DNA of 64,000 nt from Candidatus Parvarchaeota archaeon UBA573 (GTDB lineage: Archaea > Nanobdellota > Nanobdellia > Parvarchaeales > Parvarchaeaceae). Below the pieces are notes generated by a model. That model did not search any database. It was not told the DNA's origin and saw only the letters and a list, made by a program, of their open reading frames with translations. The translations under genes were made by a program, and so were the position numbers. Of this stretch, positions 32,428 through 40,227 are shown piece by piece. Position 1 is the stretch's first letter. Every line of letters begins with the position of its first letter. Where the stretch lies: the NCBI GenBank assembly GCA_002502045.1, contig DAPE01000019.1:90210-154209 (forward strand), given 5' to 3'.

Positions 32428-34548
32428 ATGGAAAAATTAAGCGAATTTAAAGATTATATTCCAGAAAATATTTATGAGAGGCTTGGAAAAAAGATAGAAT
32501 ATTTAATGCCTCCTCAAGCAGATTCGGTTAGAAAAGGTTTGTTTAATGGTAAAAATTTAATTGTTTCTGCGCCTACTGCCTCGGGTAAAACATTAATAGC
32601 TGAGATGGCAATTCTAAATTCGTTTTTGTCTGGCAAAAAATCAATCTATCTTGCTCCTTTGAGGGCTTTGATATCAGAAAAATATGATGATTTTACAAAA
32701 GATAATTCGGACATAAAGGCAATATTATCTATAGGAGATTACAATGAAAAAGATTATAATATAGATAAATATGATGTGGTCTTTGCATCAACTGAAAAAT
32801 TTGACAGTATAATAAGGAACTCTTTGCAAAAAATAGGTAACATTGGCTGTATAATTTATGATGAAGTTCATTTGTTATCGGATATTGGTAGAGGGCCCAC
32901 TTTAGAGTTTCTAATAACATTAAATAAGCTTTTGTTTCCTAATGCTCAAATAATAGGGTTAAGTGCGACTATAGGGAATTCAGATGAGTTGGCAGATTGG
33001 TTGAAGGCGGACTTAGTTAAAAGTGATTTTAGGCCCGTTATACTCTCAAAGAAAAAGTACTTTGAAGGGGAGCTTATAAATGGAAGCGTTGAAAAGTTAA
33101 ACAATGGTTATGATGATCCGCTCTCAAACATAACAGCATGGCTTTTTAAGAACAATAAACAAGCTTTAGTTTTCTCTCAGAACAAAAGAAATGTAGTCTC
33201 AAATGCAAAGACTATCTCTTCATTGATTGGCAGTAAACTTTTAGAAGATGATAAGAAAAAGTTGCTTTCAGTATCAAAGGAGATATTAGGAGTTTTAGAT
33301 AGACCAACAACACAGTGCGAAATATTAAGCGATTTAGTAAAAAATGGTGTAGCTTTCCACCATGCAGGTTTAGTAAATCGTCAAAGAAAAATAATCGAGG
33401 ACAACTTCAAAAAAGGCTTAATTAAATTCATAGTTGCTACTCCTACACTTGCAATGGGAGTAAACCTACCAGCAAATACAGTTATAATAAATTCAATACG
33501 AAGATATGGGGATTACGGAATGGAGTTATTGCCCGCAATAGAAATAGAGCAGATGATGGGAAGAGCAGGCAGGCCAAGGTATGACAAAGAGGGCAATGCA
33601 ATAATCGTCGCAAGGAATGAATCAGAACTTGAAATAATAGATCAGAAATACTTCAGCGGTGAAGTTGAGCCCATAACTTCAAAATTTAATAGCGAAATAG
33701 CAATAAGAAAATACATTCTTAATCTTTTTTGTCTTGGCATATACGATAAAGAAGATAGAATTTCTGATTTCTTTGATGAAACTTTTATGTATTTCAGCGG
33801 CATAGAGGTATATGACAAAATAGAAGACGCAGTTTCATTTCTAGAAGATAATGATTTTATATCAAATAATAAAAATAAAATAGAGGTTACAAGGATGGGT
33901 AAACTAGTAAACTCCTTATATATTGATCCACTTACAGGCTCTCTTTTTATAAAATTTATAGAAAGAATAAAAAAGAAAGAAAGCATAGACGAAATCGATC
34001 TTCTTCATGTCCTGTTCTGCAGTGAGGAATTTAGACATATAAGGACAAATCAGAAGGAATTCCAGAAATATGAGGAAGAAAGTTATGAACTTGATTTATC
34101 TGCAGATGAAAACATTGTGGATTATGATAGATTTATATCTGCAATAAAGATGGCACACGTAATGCAGGATTGGATATCCGAAAAGACCGAAAAGTACATG
34201 GAAGAGGAGTATGGGCTTTTACCTGGAGAATTTTATAACGTTCTTGAGAATACTAAATGGCTTATTTACTCATTAAATGAAATTAGCAAAGTAATGCAAT
34301 TAAGGAGAAAAGACATGACCGAGCTAGGCATAAGAATAAAGAACGGAATAAAAGCGGAACTTATCCCTTTAGTGTCTGTTCCAGAAATAGGCCGGGTAAG
34401 AGCAAGAAAACTTTATTCTGCAGGGATAATCTCGTTAAAGTCCTTAAAAGAAGCAGGCTTGGAAAGATTAAGTCCGCTTTTGGGTAGAGGCGTCGCGCAG
34501 AAAGTTTATTCTTATCTGCATAAAAATGAGAATACTTTACTTAAATAG
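32428..34548 (+). CDS. hel308: Hel308 (Hjm/Ski2-like) DNA helicase
   Basis: The 706-aa superfamily 2 helicase has Walker A SAPTASGKT (about 47-55), DEVH (145-148), GLSATIGN, a motif IV-VI region with ATPTLAMGVNLPA and QMMGRAGRPRYD, then winged-helix and ratchet domains. A C-terminal helix-hairpin-helix region (VPEIGRVRARKLYSAGI) completes it. It unwinds forked and lagging-strand DNA during repair of stalled replication. It is divergent from the GT4 gene across a roughly 70-bp gap that must hold both promoters. Confidence 0.94.
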   Translation: MEKLSEFKDYIPENIYERLGKKIEYLMPPQADSVRKGLFNGKNLIVSAPTASGKTLIAEMAILNSFLSGKKSIYLAPLRALISEKYDDFTKDNSDIKAILSIGDYNEKDYNIDKYDVVFASTEKFDSIIRNSLQKIGNIGCIIYDEVHLLSDIGRGPTLEFLITLNKLLFPNAQIIGLSATIGNSDELADWLKADLVKSDFRPVILSKKKYFEGELINGSVEKLNNGYDDPLSNITAWLFKNNKQALVFSQNKRNVVSNAKTISSLIGSKLLEDDKKKLLSVSKEILGVLDRPTTQCEILSDLVKNGVAFHHAGLVNRQRKIIEDNFKKGLIKFIVATPTLAMGVNLPANTVIINSIRRYGDYGMELLPAIEIEQMMGRAGRPRYDKEGNAIIVARNESELEIIDQKYFSGEVEPITSKFNSEIAIRKYILNLFCLGIYDKEDRISDFFDETFMYFSGIEVYDKIEDAVSFLEDNDFISNNKNKIEVTRMGKLVNSLYIDPLTGSLFIKFIERIKKKESIDEIDLLHVLFCSEEFRHIRTNQKEFQKYEEESYELDLSADENIVDYDRFISAIKMAHVMQDWISEKTEKYMEEEYGLLPGEFYNVLENTKWLIYSLNEISKVMQLRRKDMTELGIRIKNGIKAELIPLVSVPEIGRVRARKLYSAGIISLKSLKEAGLERLSPLLGRGVAQKVYSYLHKNENTLLK

Positions 34549-34582
34549 AAAAGTATTTGTTCATAACGCTTTATAATAAAAT

Positions 34583-35194
34583 ATGAAAATACTGGCAGCT
34601 TCAGACATACATGGGGATTTACAGGCAGCACAGGCCCTTGCTAAGAAAGCCAAAAAAGAAAAAGCCGATTTAATAATACTTGCTGGTGATCTATCAATAT
34701 TTGGAAATGGCCTCGAGGGCTTGCTTAAACCCTTTAAAGACGCTGATAAAAAAGTGGCGTTAATTCCTGGCAACCATGATAGCGAAGCTGATATTTTTAT
34801 GCTGAAGAAACGTTATTCTGATACTATCTATGACTTGCATAATTACTCATTTAGAATTGGAGATGTTGGGTTTTTTGGTTGCGGCCTAGCGAATATTGGG
34901 CCTAATGAACTTTCGGAAGAGGAGCTGTACAAAAGAATACAGAATTCTTATAACTACATAAAGAACTCAAAGAAGAAAATTATGGTGGTCCATGTTCCCC
35001 CTTACGATACAAAATTAGATAAAATAGGGAATAATATGAAAGTAGGTAGCACTGCTGTAAGAAATATGATAACAAAAACCAAGCCAGATAAATGCATATG
35101 TGGGCATATACATGAAACTTTTGGTCTTGAAGACAAGCTTGGCAAAACGGATATAATAAATGCAGGGCCAAAGGGTAAAATAATAGAGATATAA
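34583..35194 (+). CDS. Calcineurin-like metallophosphoesterase
   Basis: The 203-aa protein has all metal-binding motifs in order: SDIHGD, AGDLSIFGNG, GNHDSE, VHVPPYDT and CGHIHE. It resembles small archaeal and bacterial phosphoesterases of the YfcE/ICC type. Substrate could be a cyclic nucleotide or phosphodiester. It lies 34 bp after hel308 and may be co-transcribed. Confidence 0.9.
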   Translation: MKILAASDIHGDLQAAQALAKKAKKEKADLIILAGDLSIFGNGLEGLLKPFKDADKKVALIPGNHDSEADIFMLKKRYSDTIYDLHNYSFRIGDVGFFGCGLANIGPNELSEEELYKRIQNSYNYIKNSKKKIMVVHVPPYDTKLDKIGNNMKVGSTAVRNMITKTKPDKCICGHIHETFGLEDKLGKTDIINAGPKGKIIEI

Positions 35195-35232
35195 TCGATA
35201 ATTATAAATATCTATTTAATTCATTATCTGCT

Positions 35233-35478
35233 ATGAAAACAATACAAATATATAGTCTATTTATAGTTTTTATAATATCCATACTTGTTGTGACCTACTT
35301 AGAATTGTTTTTTTCTTTTGGGTTAGAAATGCAGTTCGCATTAGGGATGGTTTATTTAATTGTTTTAGTTGGTTTGGTTTATCTATCTTCATTAAAATAT
35401 CTTTACAATAAGCATAGTGCTATTATGATATCTACATTATTTCTACTTGTTTTATTGATGGTACTGCTTAGTTTTTAG
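35233..35478 (+). CDS. Small membrane protein, three predicted helices
   Basis: The 81-aa product is hydrophobic, with helices near residues 5-22, 32-50 and 60-80. There is no signal motif and no family that I recognise. It follows the phosphoesterase after 38 bp. Confidence 0.6.
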   Translation: MKTIQIYSLFIVFIISILVVTYLELFFSFGLEMQFALGMVYLIVLVGLVYLSSLKYLYNKHSAIMISTLFLLVLLMVLLSF

Positions 35479-35553
35479 TTGGAACTGTCAAAGCCGCAAT
35501 ATTGTCTTATACCCCATCAAAAGATAAATATCCCGCCGTTGTTAAGATATCAT

Positions 35554-35646
35554 GGGCCCATAGTCTAGCCTGGACAGGACTGATGGCTTCGAATGCCTTC
35601 AGGTGGAAGTAACCATCTGACAAGGGTTCAAATCCCTTTGGGCCCT
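35554..35646 (+). tRNA. tRNA-Arg (anticodon UCG) with a 19-nt intron
   Basis: The acceptor GGGCCCA pairs with TGGGCCC, the D arm is GTCT/GGAC, the anticodon stem GATGG pairs with CCATC, and the T arm is AAGGG-TTCAAAT-CCCTT. The intron at 35593-35611 splits the loop after position 37 and splicing restores CTTCGAA with anticodon TCG (35589-35591). A textbook bulge-helix-bulge forms: CTTC pairs with GAAG, with bulges GAA and TAA and an inner helix TGCC/GGTG. The base at the discriminator position reads T. Confidence 0.9.
35593..35611 (+). other. tRNA-Arg intron (bulge-helix-bulge type)
   Basis: At 19 nt this is near the practical minimum for an archaeal tRNA intron. Both splice sites lie in 3-nt bulges flanking a perfect 4-bp helix (CTTC/GAAG), at the canonical 37/38 position. 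Confidence 0.85.
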
Positions 35647-35656
35647 TATTATCCTA

Positions 35657-35734
35657 ATGCGATATGTAATTTTTATCCTTATAATTCTAGTTTTGTTATT
35701 TTACTCAATTCTTTTATTTAATTGTTATCTATAA
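35657..35734 (+). CDS. Possible 25-residue hydrophobic peptide
   Basis: Just after tRNA-Arg an ATG opens a 25-codon frame encoding an almost wholly hydrophobic peptide. There is no good ribosome-binding site. It is similar in size and character to the frame at 12836-12910. It could be chance in AT-rich DNA. Confidence 0.18.
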   Translation: MRYVIFILIILVLLFYSILLFNCYL

Positions 35735-35836
35735 TTTGCTGAAATTATCAGTTTTCCTATACCGACAGCTTTATATACTAAATATAATCTTATAGAATTA
35801 TTTATACTATTTTATAATAGTATACTAATTAATGAT

Positions 35837-36424
35837 ATGGAAAACAGAAAAAAACCTAGTTTGGATGAATTACTCAAGTTAATGGAGGATCTAAGTTCAA
35901 AACCATTTTGGGATAATGAGCCTATCGACGCAAGTAAAGTGAAAGGGTTTTTTGATGATAACTATCCAGATTTTTGGCCTAACGAAGTAAAGAGGAAAGA
36001 AGGGCTGCAAGTTGTAGAAGATATCCAAATAAAATACTACCAGATAAAAAAAGTTTTTAATTATAAAACCGATAACCTTACTGGGGACCCAGTTGCTTCG
36101 CGTATAGCCGATCCAAACCTAATTGATTACTGGAATGAAACCTATAAAAAAGTGGCTTTAATTTCAGAAAATATTGATACCAACAACCCTATTTTAAGTA
36201 AAAAGGACAATACTCTAGAAAAGATATTTTTTACTCTTGTAGAGAATAGGGCTTTAATTGAAACTCGGAGCTTCATAATTGGACTTTATAACTTAGTTGA
36301 TTTCTCTAATAAAAATTATGAGTTATTAAATTATGCGTATAATCTATCTAATGAATTTAATGGTTTTCGAAGGACTGGGGAAATGTTAAAAAAGTCTAGG
36401 GATGAAGATTCAGGTTATTACTGA
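35837..36424 (+). CDS. Uncharacterised soluble protein
   Basis: The 195-aa protein is helical and charged, rich in Asn, Lys and Glu, with no cysteine, membrane helix or recognised motif. A long AT-rich region with TATA-like runs precedes it. It is the first of three unknown or regulatory genes on this strand, with a second cryptic gene 45 bp later. Confidence 0.62.
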   Translation: MENRKKPSLDELLKLMEDLSSKPFWDNEPIDASKVKGFFDDNYPDFWPNEVKRKEGLQVVEDIQIKYYQIKKVFNYKTDNLTGDPVASRIADPNLIDYWNETYKKVALISENIDTNNPILSKKDNTLEKIFFTLVENRALIETRSFIIGLYNLVDFSNKNYELLNYAYNLSNEFNGFRRTGEMLKKSRDEDSGYY

Positions 36425-36469
36425 TCTTTTTTGATCTAAATAACTTTTATTTAAAAATAATTAAACTTT

Positions 36470-37009
36470 GTGGAAAAAGAAAGCATTCGAGATTTGAAAA
36501 AAGAAGGCTTTAACATACTTAACTGGCTTTTGGAAAATAAAAAGCAGGGGCTTAACTATATACACTCAATAATAGATGGAAATAATTTTGATTATAATAA
36601 ATTGAAAAAAGAAAAAATAGACAATAAAAAATACGGTTTGGATGGCCTTCTTTACAAGATAGCAGATGTTCTTGACAATTATGGTGTGGAATGTGACAAG
36701 CTGTCTTTAAATAACGATGAGAAAGGGTTTTCAAGAAGTTATCTTATAAAACCTTTTGTCCAGGAAGAACTTTTTTGTTCATTGGATAATTTAATAGATA
36801 ACATATACAAATTTTATAGCATAGACTACAACAAAAACAACCTGTACCCTTTCATGAACGTAGAGAATAAATCTATTGGAAAAAATAAAGAACAGGACAT
36901 TATAAAAGCAATTGAAGATATAAGAGATGCTGCAGCAGAATATGATTTTATTTCCAATATAGAAGGAACGGTTAATTTTAGTAAAAAAATATCCAAAATC
37001 TATAGGTAA
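36470..37009 (+). CDS. Uncharacterised soluble protein with GTG start
   Basis: Translation probably begins at GTG 36470, with no better ATG nearby. The 179-aa product is helical, rich in Lys, Asn and Asp, without TM segments, and has no family that I recognise. It lies between another unknown and a winged-helix gene and ends 36 bp before the latter. Confidence 0.58.
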   Translation: MEKESIRDLKKEGFNILNWLLENKKQGLNYIHSIIDGNNFDYNKLKKEKIDNKKYGLDGLLYKIADVLDNYGVECDKLSLNNDEKGFSRSYLIKPFVQEELFCSLDNLIDNIYKFYSIDYNKNNLYPFMNVENKSIGKNKEQDIIKAIEDIRDAAAEYDFISNIEGTVNFSKKISKIYR

Positions 37010-37045
37010 AAATATAAATACAGGGGTCTACACTCAGATAATTAT

Positions 37046-37321
37046 ATGGGTTTTGCGGATTCAAAGAAGAGTATAAACAAATTATTTTTACGTGATAAAC
37101 CTTTTCTTCTGCTGAGAACAATAAATGAAAGCACACAACCTGTTTATGCAACTCTGCTATCAAAGAAAATAGATTGCAGCTATGCCTATATTGTAAAGTT
37201 AATAAAAATAATGAATAAGATGGATTTAATAGATTTTGAAGTACGTGACCGTAAAAAAATAATAAATTTAACTCAAAAAGGAAAGAAAATTTTTAAAATT
37301 TTATATGAATTAGAGCATTAA
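37046..37321 (+). CDS. Small winged-helix (MarR-like) regulator
   Basis: The 91-aa protein follows a winged-helix pattern: KPFLLLRTINESTQPVYATLLSKKI, then the recognition helix CSYAYIVKLIKIMNKMDLI and a wing EVRDRKKIINLTQKG. This is typical of MarR/ArsR-like regulators, with a C-terminal helix for dimerisation. Its end overlaps the convergent winged-helix gene by four bases. Confidence 0.75.
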   Translation: MGFADSKKSINKLFLRDKPFLLLRTINESTQPVYATLLSKKIDCSYAYIVKLIKIMNKMDLIDFEVRDRKKIINLTQKGKKIFKILYELEH

Positions 37322-37785
37322 TTTACTTTGTCAATCGACTTTGCATATTCCTCTATTTTGTTGAGCATTCTATCGATTATGTAAGGTTTTATGAAATCTG
37401 AGATTATCTCATCAAGCCTCATGTTCTCTTTTATTCGGTATAAACTGTTTCTTTTTTCAACTAGGCCAGTTGCCATAAGCTTTCTTAAGTCTCTGAGTAT
37501 ATTTGCGTAAACTATCTTTACTTTTCTCTTGTAAAGGCTTTTTATTATTTCATAGCTATCAAGGCCTTCTGGACTTTTTTTTCTGGATTTCAGCAGTATA
37601 TCCAGTATGTATACTATTGCTATCCTGCTCTCACCAGGGCTCACTAATCCCAAAGAAATGCAAAATCTCCTGAGGTTTGTGTTATAGTCATTTGTTGGTC
37701 TTTCAAACTCATTTAAAGAGATACCACTTAATGGCCTGTCCTTAAAAAGCCTCTCCTTTAATTTTTTATTTTCTTTATTGTCCAT
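37318..37785 (-). CDS. Winged-helix DNA-binding protein
   Basis: The 155-aa protein has an N-terminal basic tail, a LRRFCISLGLVSPGESR helix region, then a winged helix (GLDSYEIIKSLYKRKVKIVYANILRDLRKLMATGLVEKR) and a C-terminal helix. It is likely a transcription regulator. It lies five bases after the coiled-coil gene, so the two are co-transcribed. Confidence 0.7.
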   Translation of the reverse strand: MDNKENKKLKERLFKDRPLSGISLNEFERPTNDYNTNLRRFCISLGLVSPGESRIAIVYILDILLKSRKKSPEGLDSYEIIKSLYKRKVKIVYANILRDLRKLMATGLVEKRNSLYRIKENMRLDEIISDFIKPYIIDRMLNKIEEYAKSIDKVN

Positions 37786-37790
37786 GAATA

Positions 37791-39080
37791 CTACTTTTTA
37801 TCATTTTGTGAATATAATTTATTTTGAAGTTGAAGCAAGTCATCTTTTGTTGCAAAAAGTGAAAGTCCGTTATTCATCTTATTCATCAAGGTTTCCATAT
37901 CTGATATTCTCTTATTCAATTCGTTTGTCTTTGCGCTTAAATCGATAAACTTATTCATATTTGAATTTACTTGATTAAACATGACTTCCATCTTAGAAGC
38001 CTGCGAATTTATCCTGTTTTCGCTTTCTTCTACGTTTTTATAGGCATTCTCAACGTTTTCAAACAATTTAGAAGCATTTTTCACTACAGACATAGAATTT
38101 ACCCTATTAGATAGTTCTGTGATTGATTTAGAAAGATTATTGTTTGTGTCTATAATTTTTTCTATCTCCCCTGACATAACCTCTGTTTTATCCTGGGTTT
38201 TTCTTAATTCTATACCTAATTCTGCAGGGTTATAGGAGGTTATGGTAGATAAAGTAGATCTAGCATTATTCATGAAATCATTTATGTGTGTTTGTGTGTC
38301 GTTTATACCCTTCTGTATATTCTCGAATTCATTACTAACGGTCTCCATCTTAAGGTTTAACCCATTTATTTCAACAGTAAGAGAATTTACGGTATTTATT
38401 ACCTTATCAAATTTGCTTTCAGAGTCCACTTTATACTTTTTAAGCTCATTTATGTCATCAGAAAATGAGTTTATGCTTGGCAAAGAAGAATATACAGTTT
38501 CATTTAATTTATCTAATTTCTGTTGCAATTCATTGTCAGCTGCGGATAGATTGCCGGCCGTTTGTTTTATATTTGTCATTACTACCTCATATTGGCGTCC
38601 AAGAGTAGAAAGGCTTTCTTCTATTCTTTTCAAATTGTCACTATAATCCTTATCCTTTAGGTTTATGGCCTTTGCAACTCCGTTAAAGTTTTCTATCGAT
38701 TTGTTAATATTATCTGATAATTCTTCTACATTTGAATGCATAAAATTGAATGAGTCATTTAATTTGTTTATCTTTACAGCCGAGTCATTATACGCGTCAT
38801 TCATCTTTTCTATTGAAGAATTAAATGCGGATATTGCGCTGTTAACCGCGTTTGAAAGAACAGACATATCAGAGTTTATTTTTGCTATTCTGCTTTCTAT
38901 TTCCTTAGAATTGTCCATTTTATTTACTTTATCTTCTAAAGCTAGATCCTGCTGGTTTAATGCATCTATCTTCCTGTATAAATCTGAAATTAATGTGCTT
39001 ATGGAACTGTTGAATTTGTCTATACCAGTAAGGTAAGCTTCATAGTTTTTCTCTATGTCGGGGTTCCCATCAGTTTCCAT
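37791..39080 (-). CDS. Long coiled-coil protein
   Basis: The 429-aa protein is almost wholly helical, with heptad-type Leu/Ile/Val spacing and Asn/Ser/Asp/Lys/Glu on the surface. Recurring units look like 'IN-LN--', giving a rod-like coiled coil over about 400 residues. There is no signal peptide, TM helix or catalytic motif. Possible roles are a cytoskeletal-like scaffold, a chromosome-associated protein or a surface spacer. It is followed by a winged-helix gene and preceded by ttuA. Confidence 0.75.
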   Translation of the reverse strand: METDGNPDIEKNYEAYLTGIDKFNSSISTLISDLYRKIDALNQQDLALEDKVNKMDNSKEIESRIAKINSDMSVLSNAVNSAISAFNSSIEKMNDAYNDSAVKINKLNDSFNFMHSNVEELSDNINKSIENFNGVAKAINLKDKDYSDNLKRIEESLSTLGRQYEVVMTNIKQTAGNLSAADNELQQKLDKLNETVYSSLPSINSFSDDINELKKYKVDSESKFDKVINTVNSLTVEINGLNLKMETVSNEFENIQKGINDTQTHINDFMNNARSTLSTITSYNPAELGIELRKTQDKTEVMSGEIEKIIDTNNNLSKSITELSNRVNSMSVVKNASKLFENVENAYKNVEESENRINSQASKMEVMFNQVNSNMNKFIDLSAKTNELNKRISDMETLMNKMNNGLSLFATKDDLLQLQNKLYSQNDKK

Positions 39081-39112
39081 ACAAAGGTTACTATTTTTTT
39101 ATATTTAAACTT

Positions 39113-40024
39113 TTAAATTGCTGGGCTTTTTTTGAGCTCTTCTTTAAGTTTACAGGCTTCGCAAATGTCACTTGCTGACGGAAATCCGCAATATCTGCAT
39201 TTGTTTATTTTTAAACCATTTTTAGAGACATGTTGATTTTTTATGTCTAACATGGTGTTTATAACATTCCTTTTAGCTCCAATAAACTCAGTTTCCATTC
39301 TTTTTATCTCCCTAGAGATAAGGCCCCGAAAACCCATACCCGCATATGGACAAGGGGTATGAATAGCATTTATGTCATTTAGCATTGAAAAAAGCATAGT
39401 TTCCTTCTCGCTTAAGAAAAGAAAAGGTTTTATCCTAGGTACAAATCCCTTTTCTTTTATTACTCCAGAATAAGCACCCAATCTTACCATTTTTTCTATA
39501 TCATTTTGTACCAAGTTCATAATTACATTTTCTGCTTCGTCATCCATATTATGAGCAGTAGCTACTTTATCCGCGCTTACTTCTGAAGCTGCATAATTTA
39601 TTAGGTGTCTTCTTAGAACTCCACAGGCCGAGCAAGGTATCCCTTCTCTTGTTTTTGTTATAGAATCCATAGTTCTGCCAGTAAAATCTTTGTAGGAATA
39701 TATCTTGTAATCAACCCCATATCTATTGCAGTACTCCTCCATTATCTCTATTGTTTTATCCCTGTAGCCTTTTATTCCCTCATCCATAGTTATAGAAATA
39801 ATATTATTTGATTTTTTGAAGTACTTTGATAGTATATACAATAATGACAATGAATCTTTACCACCAGAATTAGCCACTGCTATCTTTTCCCCTTTCTTGA
39901 TAAGGCCATATTTTTTAATGGTTGATAGGGTTATACTCTCGAATCTCTGTTTAAAATGCTCAGCGCAAAGTGTGCCGTTATTTGTGGATATAACTGCACT
40001 AGTTCCGCATATCTCACATTTCAT
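39113..40024 (-). CDS. ttuA: tRNA 2-thiouridine synthetase of the TtuA type
   Basis: The 303-aa protein has an N-terminal zinc site (CEIC, then LCAEHF), the PP-loop SGGKDS (53-58), the catalytic pair CSAC (131-134), a third cysteine in HTPCPY (225) that would complete a [4Fe-4S] site, and a C-terminal zinc ribbon (CRYC...CEAC). It activates the U54 carbonyl with ATP and inserts sulfur from a ubiquitin-like carrier. That carrier is encoded immediately upstream and overlaps its start. A shortened PP-loop-less relative lies at 4467-4991. Confidence 0.88.
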   Translation of the reverse strand: MKCEICGTSAVISTNNGTLCAEHFKQRFESITLSTIKKYGLIKKGEKIAVANSGGKDSLSLLYILSKYFKKSNNIISITMDEGIKGYRDKTIEIMEEYCNRYGVDYKIYSYKDFTGRTMDSITKTREGIPCSACGVLRRHLINYAASEVSADKVATAHNMDDEAENVIMNLVQNDIEKMVRLGAYSGVIKEKGFVPRIKPFLFLSEKETMLFSMLNDINAIHTPCPYAGMGFRGLISREIKRMETEFIGAKRNVINTMLDIKNQHVSKNGLKINKCRYCGFPSASDICEACKLKEELKKSPAI

Positions 40025-40227
40025 TATCCCCCTGAAAAAACTTCTATCACTTTTATTTCTTCCCCATTTTTTATCTTTTCGTCTTTAGTATAAATCTTAC
40101 CTTGCTTACCTACTAATATAACTGAGTCATCATTAAGTGAAATCTTCTTTAGTAACTCCTTAACTGAGCCATTTTTAATTTTTACGGTTTTTTCACCAAA
40201 ATTTATATTATTAAGCTTTATTTCCAC
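40024..40227 (-). CDS. Ubiquitin-like sulfur carrier (MoaD/ThiS/TtuB type)
   Basis: The 67-aa protein has a beta-grasp pattern with a C-terminal Gly-Gly (VIEVFSGG), where a thiocarboxylate is formed. It overlaps the ttuA start by one base and the valS stop by one base, so it almost surely delivers sulfur to TtuA. It could also serve molybdopterin or thiamine pathways, but none of those genes are here. No E1-like activating enzyme is visible in the window. Confidence 0.85.
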   Translation of the reverse strand: MEIKLNNINFGEKTVKIKNGSVKELLKKISLNDDSVILVGKQGKIYTKDEKIKNGEEIKVIEVFSGG

